DNA of 61,244 nt from Ectocarpus siliculosus (GCA_000310025.1 FN649740.1:735189-796432), one strand, 5' to 3'; shown: positions 1-13,300, counted from the first letter of the stretch. Translations and numbers: made by a program. Notes: generated by a model not told the origin, from the letters alone.

Positions 1-655
1 TCCCGCCTTTTCAAACCACTTCCTACTCCCCAGTACAGCTACCGTCCTCTCCTCTCTATTCCATGCCTCAAGCATCTCCCTGTACATCCCTTGTATTTTT
101 CCCAGCTCAGTCATGTACACTTCCCTCTCCGTGTTGTACCACGGACATTCCGCGACTACATGAACACGGTCTTCGCACTCGAAGCCGCAATCACATTTGA
201 ACTTATCATCTTCGTCGTCTACCGTCCTATATGTCTTCGTCGACGTTCTCGAAGGCCTATGTCCCCGGTCCTGAATTTGACCTTAAGCTTTGTCCCTGCA
301 TCCATTTGGTCCATGTAGGTAATCCTTGAACCCTATTCCTCTTTCGCAACATTCGGTACACTTCAAGAAGACCCTCCTTATCCTCGGTTTCTTTCCTTAT
401 ATTCTGTTCTTCTCTCTCGGCACAAGCAACAGATATCTTCTCCTTGAACCCCTGTAGACCCTTCGTTTCCAGCGTTTCATCTTCGTCAATGTCTAACCCC
501 TTCCATACGTCCTCTACAACCTTGACCCATTCCGTGGGTTGTCTACTCCTCTTTTTGTTTGCCCACTTCGCCTCCCATACTATTCTCGGCAACCTCTCCT
601 CTCCCATCCCGCACATGCGATACTGAGGGGGAGGGGGGGGGTATACTAAAATCAA
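1..655 (-). pseudogene. LINE-type retrotransposon ORF2 C-terminal remnant
   Basis: Reading the minus strand from 655, one frame gives a basic stretch (ERLPRIVWEAKW, then RQPTEWVKVVEDVWKGL) typical of the region after the reverse-transcriptase domain of jockey/CR1/RTE-like LINEs. That frame stops at 257. From 225 to 1 another frame continues with the Cys/His cluster CDCGFECEDRVHVVAECPWY, the terminal CCHC-like knuckle of such elements. The two parts lie in different frames, so at least one indel separates them and the copy is dead. The reverse-transcriptase and endonuclease parts would lie off the left edge or are lost. Identification is from family resemblance only. Confidence 0.7.
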
Positions 656-850
656 GTAAAAAAAGATCCAAAAAACTTTTCTCTTTTGAACTTTTCTCGC
701 AACTACGGCACCACTGATTTTTTTTTCATTTCGACCCCTCTATGTAGTCTATCTAGGACGTACGTAAGTGTCGTTTTCACTTTTCTGTGGGCACCCAGGT
801 GTAGTCTAATCAGCGTGGTGTCTTTTCGGAGGGGGGGAAGGGGGGTACGT

Positions 851-996
851 ACTCATAGTCGTGCATGCCGTAGTCGTTAGACCGTTGACGTCGCTTCCCT
901 ACAAAACCGGGACGGAGCACGCCGGGTTGTCGCCGGACCAGGCTCCCACATCACCAAGCGCGAAGCTCCGTGAGGTATTCCGCGAGTCGCGTGGAG
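851..996 (+). repeat. dispersed repeat, copy 1
   Basis: About 146 bp beginning CTCATAGTCGTGCATGCCG and ending near GTGAGGTATTCCGCGAGTCG. It is closely similar, in the same orientation, to 60071-60215. Both copies are preceded by long G runs. No open frame is shared, so this is a dispersed non-coding repeat (SINE- or MITE-like, or a piece of a larger element) rather than a gene. Confidence 0.75.
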
Positions 997-3896
997 GGTG
1001 GGGGGGGTTAGTTAGGGGTGCAGGGGAATGAGGGTACGACGCGAACGAACGTGCACACCCACGCGTGTTTCAATAAAGGGTAACGCGGGAACATGACGCC
1101 CGAGATGACGCGTATGATTGCAAGCTGGTCAACGGCGAGGAAAAAAACGAGTTCAGGCGTTAAAATGCAACAGCCTGCCTTAAGGAAGGTTTTATTCGGG
1201 GAGAGCAACGCCAGCCACTCGGGGAATACATGTACACATGCATGCATGCAGTATCGCGTGCGTAGCAATTTGCAAGTAAGTGCAGTCGTCCCTCGGGTAA
1301 GCACACCACACCGCCCTCATTCTTTCACAGGCATGGTGTCCCTCCCGTAGAACGTACAATATAAGGAGGGTATCAATCTCCTATGGACACGTCCCGGTTG
1401 AAGTGAACAGGGGAACAAAACACGCTCGGCACGGCGGTAGTGTAGTAGTAAGTCTTGCACGCGAGGTCGTGTGCCACCAATAATCAATGCACCTTGTGAT
1501 GAGCGGCCCCCGATTCTCTTGTCAACAGCAGGAGCATCGGTACCAGCTTTCAAACTCGATGGCAAACATCATTGTGTTTTCCATATTGGCTCAAAATATA
1601 TATTATCGTTGTCTCGAACTTAACAGTCACAACACCTTTCTTTCCTAGTGTCCACTCTTGTCTTGCTTCTTCTTACGTGACATCCCCTTTTCTCCTCTAC
1701 GTTCACGCCTAAATATATCCATTCGATCGATCCTCAGAAGAACCCGTCCCCGTACTGATGCACCGTGTCGTTGGCCCAAGAAAACGCACAGCCTTGGAAT
1801 CAGCCGTCATACGGCACACCCGCGCAACATCAACACCACACCTTCGAGGCACGAGAAGTACCATAATTTGAGAACAAGATTCGGGAACACGGGCAACAAC
1901 AAATACCTGGTAGGTCCCGTACCTTCAACACGAAAGGACAACTAGACAAGAAGGGAGAGGCCGCCAGTATTTATTCCTGATTGCTTCGTTGTTGGAGACC
2001 ATTCAGCCCGTTCACTCAACCACTACAGTGCTGGTTCTCTGACTTAACGTACAAGAATACACAGGGCTTTTTTGCACCAAGCCCCTTGTCACCGATAATC
2101 GCCATACGACAACAGCAGAGCAGCAGTAGTAGTCGACCCAGCAGCATACAAGCGTGGGGGAAACCAAGGGTCAAGCAAGTGAGGATCAGCAACACCCCGC
2201 CCCGTTCGCTGCCGCAGCATAAGCGTATCCACAATACAACTGACTCATAGTCACCGCCTGAACCCATTAACCCCTCTCAAGTAGAACCACTGGGAAGCTC
2301 ACGTTTTCATCTAAGTGAGGCAGGCTGAGCTGATCATGGTCTCTTCTACTCCACTCAATTGTATGCGGCACGTTGCATGGGACAACATCAACTATTTTGC
2401 ACGCAAGCTACTACAACGATGCGTGCACTCATACGATCAGAACAAATGTTTGGCCGCGTAGAACAAGTCTAAGTAGATGCAATAACCACGGACAAACGCA
2501 GAAAAACACAAGGAAGGAAAGCCGACAACAAAAAAACACGAAATAACGCTTCCCTCAACCTCTTCATAAAACTTCTCGCTCCGTCTGTGAGACAGAAGTA
2601 AAAACCCGCTTGTGTCTAAGATCTCGCGCTTCCTCTCTCCATCCTGTGAATCACCCCCCCTCTGTGTAACCCGGCCGCGCCTGTACACGGGAACAATGAT
2701 CGCGGCCCTCCGTATATGGTATTTACCAATGACACGACCCAGAGCAAAAAAAAACACTAAAAAAAAAAAGCATGCATCATACCAACGCAAAGCAAGAGGA
2801 AGCACTGGGCCATGCCGTAGCAGAAGGAACAAAAGCGGCCCGGCGCTTCGACACTATCGTCACGAAGAACGAAGACATGCTGCTCCTGAGAGGAGCGAAC
2901 GACGTGTGTCTCGCTCTCTCGCTCTCTCTCTCTCTCTCTCTCTGGGAGTCCTGTGAGTCCTGTGAGTTCTGTGTGTCCAAGACAAAACACGCCTGCACCA
3001 GAGGCACGATGCGATGCTGTCACAGCAAAAGCAAGCACAGCGATTTCACTTGTCAGCCGTCGTATACATACCACCAACTATGACACGAGTCTACCTGTAC
3101 GCGTGGTTTGACTCACCGACTGACTGGATTTGATCCGATTTGCACAACATGAGAAACTACCGATCTGGCCCAAGCACAACAGAGCCAGAGGAGCTGACAC
3201 ACAAGTCCTCGTTTCGCACCACGCACCACGCACCCCGCTCCACCCACCCCATCCCTAAAAAACCCCAAAAAACAAATAAAAAGGTACCACCGGTGCCCCC
3301 CGCCCCCCACCCGCTAGAAAACAGCAACAGATCCATCCCATCCCGTGTCGAACTCTCTCCTCCCGTGGCAAAATACTCGCTCCACGCCGATGAAACACAA
3401 GTCTCCTCCTCTCTTCCCATCTCCTCTACAAGACCCTGGAGCGAGCAATCTTTCACCTTAGCTGAAGATACGACTAACAGCAGGAGCATTCCACTGATAC
3501 TACGTGCTGTACTGCCCTTGACACCATCCCCACCAACCTACCAGTCTTCTATAAATTCCAACACCTAACAATGGCAACAGTCACATCCCTCTTGCCCTTG
3601 AATGCCCCTCGACCGGGCATGAGAGAGGCTGCACATTGTACACGACAAACGACGTACTGCATCTGGGAGGAGGGGGAGACTGATTGTGTAAAAATACGCA
3701 GGCTTCACATCCCTTCTTCCATTCCTCTGCGAGTGATAAATAGTCACACAGCGTCTCGTCTACTCGCCGTTCCTCCACGAATCGCCAAATGTGCACGGCT
3801 GGTCGTGGTGGTGGGGGGAAAAAGAAGCCAACCACGCCGAGTGAAACATTTGACGACCCCATTTACAACCCTTTACGCAGCCTGTGTGTTCTCTCC
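997..3896. other. intergenic, no supported gene
   Basis: Only short overlapping frames on both strands, without recognisable domains or convincing splice pairs. A CT dinucleotide tract lies near 2911-2943, and there are several homopolymers. This interval is downstream of the phosphatase-motif gene, so part of it will be that gene's 3' UTR. Confidence 0.6.
2911..2943 (+). repeat. (CT)n microsatellite
   Basis: Near-perfect CT dinucleotide run in intergenic DNA. Confidence 0.85.
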
Positions 3897-3957
3897 TCAC
3901 GACACGCAAACGTCGATCTGCGCCGTCAAGCTGGCGGTATTCTCAAACCCAACGTGC

Positions 3958-3994
<37 letters not shown>

Positions 3995-6345
3995 TCTTTT
4001 CCGACGACGACGATTCTAAAACTTTACGATTGGCAGCAGCAGCCGCCGCTGAGGGAGAGAAGCCCCTCGCGACATCGTCGTCGTCGCAGTCTCCCTCAGC
4101 ACGGCACTTGGTCTCTCCGCCGTTGTCCCCGCCGGCGCCCATATCGTCGAGTGATTTTCGCCCCCTTGCAACGCCATCGCCGCCCTTGACGCTAACGTTA
4201 AAGGTCACGCCAAGTCGCCGCAAGGCGTCGTTGAGGTCTACCTCTTGGTTGGCGTTCGCGTCCATCAGCGGCGGGGTGGGGCACACCGCGGGGAGTGGAG
4301 CCTGCTCCGTGAAAACGAGACGAATACACGGGCAAGTGGAGGAGACGGGTGGAGGTCGGTAAACCGTGGCGGCTGACAAAACACTTAACAAGAGTCGACA
4401 CAGGCAGGGTATTGGATGCCTACGACAAGGGAGGACTCATACACGTCAACCACTGAACACATAAAACGTCATGACGTCTACCCTGACAGCGGGGGAGGGC
4501 AGGGTAGACACCACTGGCACAACCGTCCAGCTGCCAAACAAAAGGCCGGTCGTGGGCATGATTCACCCCGTGACCCAACGCGGCCTCAACCACAACCCCG
4601 TCGAAAGAACACCGCGACTGCAGCAACACACGCTCACCAGCTTGACGAGGTCTCGCAGGCGGCCGGCGTGGTCGTGGGTCTCGTAGGACTTGGCGTTCAC
4701 GCCGTTCTCTAGGCCGCAGGTGAACCACCCGTCGAGACTGAGCGCCCGCGGCCGGTCATGGTGCCTGCCGCTACCTTCGCCCCCGTCGCTGCTGTCGCCG
4801 CCGTCGCTCGAGTCGTCCACCGACACGAGGGCGGTGAGGCCGCTGCCGCTGCCGCTGCCGCTGCCGCCGCCCCGCCTTGCCGTCTCGAGGTTGGAGAAGG
4901 CGCGCCGTACGCGGATGGTGTTACCCTCTTCATCTTCCTCTTCGTCCTCTTCGCCGTCGCCGTCTCCCTCACCGTCTTCGTCCGCGGTGTTGCCCTCATC
5001 CGGCGAGGACCAACCGAGGCTGCAGGAAGGACTGCTGCCTCCGTGCTGCACGCCGCTGCCTGCTCGTTCGACTTCCTCATCATCCTGCCAGCGCCCCTTA
5101 GCGATGTCCGCTGCGGGGGCCGATGTAGTCGTCGTCGTCGTCGTCGATGATGATGATGATGTTGTCACGCTCTGTTCCTCGTACGTCAAAGACGGCGGAA
5201 GCGGCTCCTGGGAAACTGGCGGCAAGCTCGATGAGGCCGGGCAACAGGAGATGTCGGCGGCCGTCTCGACAGGCTCGTCGCTCTCGCCGCCGTCCGACGG
5301 CGACGTTAGGGTGCCCGGCTCCGACGGAGGTGTTGGCGGCGAGGTGTCCGAGTCCGAGAGGCTGGCGGACGACGGCTTGGCGAGAAGTCCGGAGGGCGGC
5401 AGAGCCAACTCGGGCTCGCTCTGTACGGGCCACGCGCGCACTTTTTCGGTCGCTCTCGCGTCCTCGTACACCGCAGCATCGACAACCACGGGCTGTTGAA
5501 CTTCCTCGTCGTCCTGCATGACTTTCCCCTCTTCCTCATCCTGGCTCGACTTGGACTCGGCTACGATTTCAACCGGCACCAGTTCGGGACCCTCCCCGGC
5601 GGCGGCGGCGGCGGCCGGCGGAGAACGCATAAACTGAATGAAGTTGATCCGGAAGTCGCGGTAGTCCGTCTCTTGCCACCTGAGCGTCCAAGACAACACG
5701 ACAACACCAGGTGTGGGGGTAAGGTGTGGTGTCGTTTTTCGTGTGGCATGGCACAGTACTCTTATATTGAATATTGTACTTTCGAAAGCGGTTGGGCTGA
5801 GCACCGGTTTCTTAACAAAACCAAAACTCCCAAGACCAACACATGATGTGCGAACCAAGCAATTAGTTACAACTACAAGCAATCTTTCCAAAAGAACCAA
5901 ACACGAAGGAAGGCAGGCAGCCTTACCAAAGTTCCTGCCTCGCCGCGGCGTGCAGGTCCTTGGCGGAGGGGATGAGAATAGCCGCCACAACCGTGTTGAA
6001 CGAGACGCGAGAGCCCACGCGGACGCAGGCAGCCGCCGCCTGCCTCTTGGCCGCGGAAGCGCCCGGACGCGCCGAGGGGTGCCTTCCCTCCTTCGGGAGC
6101 CTCCAATTGTCCAAGGCGTCTCTCTCTCGCTCTGGGGACCGCGTAGCGCTGTCACTGCTGTCGCTGCGTTCCGTGCGGGCGGCGGGGGTACGAGGCGGCG
6201 GAGACGGCTCCCGCTGCTGCTGCTGCTGCTGCTGTGGTCGCTGGGTCATCTGGCGGATCCAGTCGCTAGCTGGCCTTTTGGCGCACGCGGCGGCGGCGGC
6301 GGCGGCCGCAGCGGCCTCATCGTCCTTTGTCTCACCAGACACAAC
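3897..6345 (-). CDS. RVSF/LWW-motif protein, possible PP1-regulatory protein (5' end unresolved)
   Basis: Three minus-strand exons join in phase: 6345-5927, 5679-4638 and 4301-3897 (stop). Donors are TTTG|GTAAGG and CTG|GTGAGC; acceptors are CTCAG|G and GCAG|G. The product is about 620 residues and mostly low complexity. Exon 1 has a poly-Ala and a poly-Gln run; exon 2 is acidic and Ser/Thr-rich; exon 3 ends with a second Gln-rich run. The only ordered-looking part spans the first junction: RVSFNTVVAAILIPSAKDL, then QELWWQETDYRDFR. RVSF fits the RVxF docking consensus for protein phosphatase 1, and a Trp/Phe-containing stretch follows RVxF in the eIF2-alpha phosphatase subunits PPP1R15A/B. 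That parallel is my inference. The start codon was not fixed: an ATG at 6438 reads through in frame, but the acceptor TTGCAAG|G at 6345 suggests an upstream exon. Confidence 0.65.
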
Positions 6346-6559
6346 CTTGCAACACAAAAAATACACGTTTGACATCATTCGGGAAGCAAGGAGATTCGCG
6401 TTAGGAAATAAAATCACAGACCGTTCCTGTACGACCATGGCCGCTGCTGTGTTAAATATAGCGAGAACGTATCGTGTCCGATACACAACGCCATCAAACT
6501 ATCGCTGTGCACCCGTACCCGCGGCGAGCGCTGCTGCACCCATCAAGGTATTGGTAACT

Positions 6560-9500
6560 TGACTGAAGAAGACGACTCCGCGGAAACTAGTACACACGAC
6601 ATTCTAGGAGCGGTAGAGTGTGTGTACTACAGGTTTTGCGATCTTTGGTACAACACGGGTGGTCGGCGGGCACCGCCGTTGTATTTTACGAGCCGATTGC
6701 AAGTCGAAAGTAAACAATTGAAACCTTGTTTTGAATTTCGAATGCAACTTGAACCCATCTGCAGCCCAAAGACAAGGAATACGTGAAACTACGGACGGTG
6801 AGCTCCAGAAGAGGAACATAGAATTTCACAAGAATAACACTCCAGTGCAGCAGGTTTTCCGGCTGATGTCAACCACCATCCATGTTCGGAATAATTTCCA
6901 AATATTTTTCATGTTGTCACGAAATTTGTAATAACCGCTATTCAGGGCATCGCCGCTTAACCTCTTCAGCGGGTATGAACCGCTAGACCGGGAAAAAGAC
7001 AGTTTTTGCGCAACAAGAGCAGCGTCCAAAGCTTGAGAGGGCCATGCATAGGTCTCTTTGGAGACGTCATATGCATACGATTGTGTAGATGAAGGGGTGA
7101 CCGCCCTAAGGAAGAGAGCACAGCATATTCATTTGGACTGTTTTCTACACGTTTCAGAGTACGCGGAAGTGGGCTGCTCTATCCTATTGGAATATTATTT
7201 GGTTTCCCGCGTTAGCGCGAGTTGGGTTCTTGCGTGTGCCTGGTGCTAGAAATCTACCACACCTTGGGCTTGGGTGGATCGAAACGCGTGGCGAAGTCTG
7301 CGCCACCTTGGTTGCACATGAGTGGCCAACATATGCGATGCATCTTGCTGCCATCTGTACCCTCCACCTCCCCACACACGCCATGCAAGCGTCTACCACA
7401 AACCACTTTTGACGAACGTGTGCTCCGGTGGGACCCAGTGCCGCATCTGCAAGCTTAAGCTTGTATCATACAACTCTGCATCCGCGCACCGATCGTGTGT
7501 TTGTGTCGTTCGCTATCTATGTTCTGTGAGTACGTGCAAGCAAAGCACCTCAAACTTGAATCGATAACCGCTACAAGTATTGGTGAACTCGGGTGCAGCT
7601 GTGCCACGAGATTTGGGAACCGCTATTTTGGGCATCCCGCTGAACAGGCAACCGCAAATGGGACCATGACTACTACTGCTGTACGGCAGTCGAAGAGCCC
7701 CCATCCTTTATCCTTCCCATTGCCCGGGTGGATCTGTTGACAACCTTGTCACAGGACCATTTTGACTTTAGAGCGCGTGTTGGAATCCAATCTCTCTCTG
7801 CGGTGAAAAATCGCCATCTACAGGTGGATCGCGCATACCCAATCGGAACACACGAAGAGAGCAGAGGAAAGAACTCTTCTCGCGAAAAAGCTGTGCCTAC
7901 AATAGGCGAGCAGCGCAAACATCGCGAGTGTTCACATATACGGTATACATCTACTATTACTGCTACATATTTACCTCACAAGTGTAGACTGGCGCCCCGA
8001 AATGGACGGGACGAAAAGACACACAATCGGCGAGAATGTTTCGGGATGCACCTCTGCCGACTGGCAGAACACATGCATGCTGCAGGCATGTGCTACCGTG
8101 CCTACAGCACTACCGTTTTTTTTTTGTGCACATGCTTGAGAGGACGTGAAAAATTTCACATGGGATGTCGATCGATCGGCACTTCACGTGTCGGGGTCGG
8201 GGATAGCCTGCCACTGCTGTAACGCACAGAGCAGTCTGCAGCGGCTGTTGAACCAGACACACAGCGGCACCCCGAGGCGGCACAACGGTATGTACAACGA
8301 ACTCTTCCTGCGGTGCCACGTTAACGTATTATTTTCCACCGCTCTATTGACATGTTCACAGCAGCTGTAGGCGCGCGACCGACCCACCTCATGACGCACC
8401 ACCCGCACTCTTCTCCAGGCCTGCTTTCTCGTCAACGGCATGTCTTGCGGTAGCGCCGCGGTGGTGTGCCTTGCTTCCAACCCCGCTATCTGCTGTACGC
8501 ACAAAGAATGATTTTGCCGCTTGTACACGAAGCTCAAGACTGGATTGCTCAACCTGTCGGCGTTGCACGGCAAGCAAGGAGCAGGGACAGCAGCAGCACA
8601 CAGCAGGATGATTAACGCCGGTGCCATGGGCGGAGAGGGTTGAACGAAAAACACCAAGTTTCCGGCATGACGCACTACGCATCATCCGCGAAAAATAAAA
8701 TTCGGGTCTTGGTGTGGTCTGGGAGACCCGGTTGCTCCTTTAAAATCCAGCTGCTTCGGCAAATTGCGACGTACACTCGGAGTACGCGTACGATGCCTCC
8801 CGCGCGCGGTGAGCTTGCTTGCTTTTCGTATTAATTCCATGGTGCGGGCGCGGAACACCGGAGGAAACATTAATAATGCGCAAGACTACATAAATAACTT
8901 CCTGTTGCAATTTGGCCCTGGGACCATCTGCGAGGAGCGGTGCGTCGTCCCCTGACGACAGATATACTTGAAAAATATCGCTCCGCTGCATGTCGCGTCG
9001 ATCCGACCGCATCAATCACCTCTCTCCCACCTGCTGTCTGCACACTGCTGTACTGCTGTAGTTTCAGAAAAATACGAACCTCGGGACTGCCTTGAGAAGG
9101 AGCCCACCACAACAAAGGTGTGAGGTGGACAAGATTGCGACTTCGCGGGCACGTACGAGAGGAGCAGAGGGGTGGGGGGACTCTGCCTTGGCTGCTGCTT
9201 GTTTGCCTAGGGCACTTCGGTTTCGCTGCCAGCCCGTTCATATGCATCGTCGAACACCATGACGCACCACCTGCTGCTGTGCATTCCAACCACACCGCCT
9301 TGTTGCCGTAGCAGAAGAAAGATACCACGAGTTACCACAACGCTCGCCGTGTTTCCCGGCCCCTAGACAGGACACAAGCATCCCTCTCTGCCCGCGCCCG
9401 GGGACAGAGGCACACATGCGCCGCCCATCGCGCACGATGGATCACGGGATGTTGGCGTGTCTCTTGCTTCTTTCTCGGAGCAAAGTTGCATTTGCGGCCA

Positions 9501-10352
9501 AGCTATTAGAATACATACACCTCTCGCTCGCATCCCACAGCGACCAAAATACCAAGGCACCGCACCCACCTTCCCTCGCCTCGTATCCTCGCCCTCGCTT
9601 TGTATGATGTCACTTGTGCACAGTGACCTCTTGAAGAAGTATGGTTGCGTATGTCCTCGTGCGATCGTTGTCCCGGAGTGCTGGTACGAAGACCAGGCCG
9701 ATCTGTGATCGTCATGTCCCGATGTCCCGGTTTGGGGCAGCTGGTTGAAGTTGCTGCTTGTAGTTACGGTTGCATCGAAGAGACCGGCAGCTGCTTGCCT
9801 AAACAATACTGATTTTAGAGTCGCTCGACATACGTCAGGTGTCCCTGGCCCTGGCGGCTGTGATTCGTCCCGCGCTTTTTTTTTTTGTCCAGACCTAGAC
9901 ACGGCTTGCAATCATTCCAGAGAGGGCGAACACACAACAGTCCTGTTCATATGTTGCTCGAGGATAGGAAAAACGCAGTTAGGCTTGGCACGCTATCAGT
10001 CTATCGCGAATTCATCATGGGCTCTGGAATCCACCGATCTAGTGAATTGTGAAAACATCTACTGTAGACCCGAAGCGTGAAGCGTGAAGCACCACTATTT
10101 GTTTTTTTTTCTTATAATGTTTTTCATCTCTATTTTTTTTAGTTCGTCCGCTGTGCCCATGCACCCCCCCTCCCTGGTACCAGTTGCGTCGTCGTACTGG
10201 CTGCTTGCCTCTCTGTTGCACAGCTTGGGAGCTTGGGTCGGTATTACAGCCTGTAGTACCGGCAGTAGCAGACAACTGCGGTGCTGTGTATACGTCCGGG
10301 TGTGTATGTGCAAGAGAGAGGGAGGAGACACATCGTAGTGCCCTCAACAGGC
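6560..10352. other. intergenic, no supported gene
   Basis: Short unconvincing frames only. It must hold the 5' ends of the flanking genes (the phosphatase-motif gene on minus, ITFG2 on plus). One minus frame at 8184-8618 starts with a hydrophobic leader and is listed separately as a weak candidate. Confidence 0.5.
8184..8633 (-). CDS. weak candidate small secreted protein
   Basis: From the ATG near 8630 the minus frame begins MAPALIILLCAAAVPAPC, which looks like a signal peptide, and runs for about 148 residues with several cysteines and basic patches to a stop at 8184. The frame has no domain I recognise, and surrounding DNA shows no other coding character. A spacer of this size can produce such a frame by chance. 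It is listed only because of the leader. Confidence 0.15.
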   Translation of the reverse strand, partial: PPMAPALIILLCAAAVPAPCLPCNADRLSNPVLSFVYKRQNHSLCVQQIAGLEARHTTAALPQDMPLTRKQAWRRVRVVRHEVGRSRAYSCCEHVNRAVENNTLTWHRRKSSLYIPLCRLGVPLCVWFNSRCRLLCALQQWQAIPDPDT

Positions 10353-13300
10353 ATGCCACGGTTTTACAAGGACAGCGTGCTAGCGCGGACTGTTTACCAG
10401 TCACGGCAACAAACGACGGTGTTTGAGGGCGCACCGGTGGTATCCGGGTCCGCAGCGGTGCTGCTTGGGGACGTTGACAACGACCCACAAGCAGAGAGAG
10501 AGCTAGCCGTAGGCGGGGTCGATGGCACGCTGGCTGTGTTCAGGGCGGGACATCCCACACCGGGGCCTTACTTTATGGCGTCAGGTATGCACATGGTTGA
10601 CCGTCCGTTGACGTCTTTGGCTTTCATGCTCTCTTTTGTTCCCTGCTGGGTCAATGGTTTACGGAGGCGTATGCATACTTGAATACTTGTGTGTCAAAAG
10701 ACGTGTTCTCTGGGCAGCATTTCGCTGGAATGAAAAGAATGGTTGCAGCCTTGCGGGTAGGCGTGTCCGTGGCGCTCAATTTTTTTACGTAGTACTACAA
10801 TCACGATGTTGTTTCTGATATCTCCTACGTACGAGAGTCATTCATGGTACAACTTGAAGCAGCTCCATCGCTTTTGCGGCGGGCAATACAGAAGTATAAA
10901 CTGTAGAAGTACATAGAACACTGAAGTTCGTGCACCTTCGGTACCATTGGTTGCATTAGATATCACCCCCCTTCTAAAGTTCGTGCACCTTCGGCACCAT
11001 AGGTTGCATAAGATATCACCCCCCTTCTAAAGTTCGTGCACCTTCGGCCATAGGTTGCATTAGATATCACCCCCCTTCGTCGATTTCCCAAGGTCGATTG
11101 TTCTGCAACACAAACGATGGCGGCGTTTGAAGCGTGCTGTCGAGAGCTTCCTGAAAATGTTGATGAAGTACATCTGCAAACTTGCTGCGGAGAAATCGAG
11201 TTCGAAAAATTGGTCAGGGATGTGGTATCTTCCGCAACCTGTGTATGCATACGACTTGTACATAGCGCTCCAATTTTTAACGAGGTGCAACCTCAATGCG
11301 GTTCTGTACAAACAGGTGGTTCTACAGTGCAAACCCGCAATCGCGAAATAATCCATTGAGAAACAAGAGGCAACTTTCACGAAAAGTGGGGTAAGAAATA
11401 GCCTACGGTGGATGGATCTGTGTACTGAACCTAGACGTGTATTAACGAATGGAATCGCTGCTGCGCGTTACGATGCGCATATGTTCCGGTGTGGTCGTCA
11501 GGGCTTGGCACCTTGTCCGCGCTAGGGCTAGGAAAATTGTTCTTGGGGTACGGCGACGACCAGCAGCTGATCGCTTGCACAGAGGAAGGCGTCTGCCACA
11601 TTTTCAACATCAGGCCGGCCGACCTAAAGTGAGGCAAGACTCCACTCTGCATATCAGCCACAGGCTATTGCTTGTGTAAGACCTTATTCATTTCCCCACA
11701 CTGATACGGCTTGAGGTGGGCGGGAAATCGGTGGTTGTAGACGTACATACACGGCGTAGTACTCTGTAATGGTGGCTCGCCGCTTTCCCACCGAGAAACG
11801 TGTAGGGGTCTTGATACATGATGACACGCAATGTTGTTAAATTAAACTATGCTTTTTCGGGTGCAACATAATTTTGTATTGAATGTTTATCAGCTATGTG
11901 GGGTAAATATGGCATGTTTCCCGAGGATCCGCCCTGTGTACATGTTCATAGTTCTGAAGCCCGCTAGCGTTTCAGTGTCTCTTGTTTGCCTTCCTGGCGA
12001 ACCACTACTTTTTCATGGCAACAGATCTTCGAAAACAGAATCTGCCAAGATCATTTCATGGTTTGTGTGTACCCGTTTATGCCCGACAGGGTACCCCCTT
12101 CCGCCCCAGGCAAAGCTACAGCCACGCCGTCACGACGCCGCCCCCGCACAACCCCCTTGTCTAGCTATCAAATCCCGGCCTGTTCGCTTCGTTAGAAAAA
12201 TGCAGCCTGTGTTCCATCGACCACGCGTACGAGTTTCGTAAGATGTACTCCCAGTAGGTTACATGAAAGCGTATCTGGCGAATCCCCAGACTCCCTCTCT
12301 GGAGTTTGGTGCGGAATCATGTACCCGACTTGAGGAGAAAACCACGACTCAGTTTGTGAGGTATCCAGGGCTGTCCACATCCCCCACACAATCGAATTCA
12401 GCCGAATGTGTTGCTGTCCCAGACCAAAGAACGACCGGCTCTATTTCAAACTTCAGTACCATGGTAATGGTATTTGACAGCTGAAACACGGAATAAACAG
12501 GGCCTGACACGCTGGTTTCTAGGTGTCTAGACGCACCAGCTGCTGCCGCTGGAAGCGTGAACGAACCTCCGCACTCCGTACGGTACAAGTAGACAGCATC
12601 AGTACAGTAATGGCTCAAGAGTGAGGTCGTGAGAGGGTTTGGGGGAGTTGGGCAAGGCCGCGACTAGCGGTGTCGTTATAGACTGACCTGCGTGAGAGAC
12701 AACGAGAGTCCAAGCCGGTGGTAGACCGGGCAAGGGTGCATCTACGTCATATGGTACTCCAAACTACCGTACCAGTACTTCCTCGCTTCCCTAGAGCGCA
12801 CGGAGTCTCTATTGATAGCACTCCAGGCTTCAAGTGGGTCGTTGGAGCTTTGTGAGTTGTTTATTCGGGCCAATTGGAAGTAGCTGACGAGAGGAGAGAG
12901 GAGTGTTTGTCAACACCTTAGGTACGACGCGCAGACACGCCGCGACACGACCACAGGTTCCCCGTGTGTCGGGTACGATCTGTGTGGCCCCTGCTTGTTT
13001 CGTTCCCAGCTGTCCCAGTCTAGTCTTTGGCGACGTGCCTCAACAAATTGCGTGGGCAAGAGCATGCGTTTGTAAACGCGAGTAGTTTTTGGGAGATTAG
13101 TGTGGGGGGGGTCGCCGTTGCCAGCTGCAAAGAATCAGTCTTCATATGTTGAACTCGCCAATGTTTTTCTTTGTATGGGTCACCCCACTTGGTCACCGTC
13201 ACTCGCCCCCCTTCCCTCGGGTCACGGTCCACTGCAGATTCTTGCGCTAAACAAAAGATACGCTACTTCGCCATCCTACCCCGCTGGTATATAGCGTGCA

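Noticed and set aside
4690-5499. 269-codon plus-strand frame rich in Ser/Pro
   Set aside because: Antisense shadow of the acidic Ser-rich exon of the phosphatase-motif gene.
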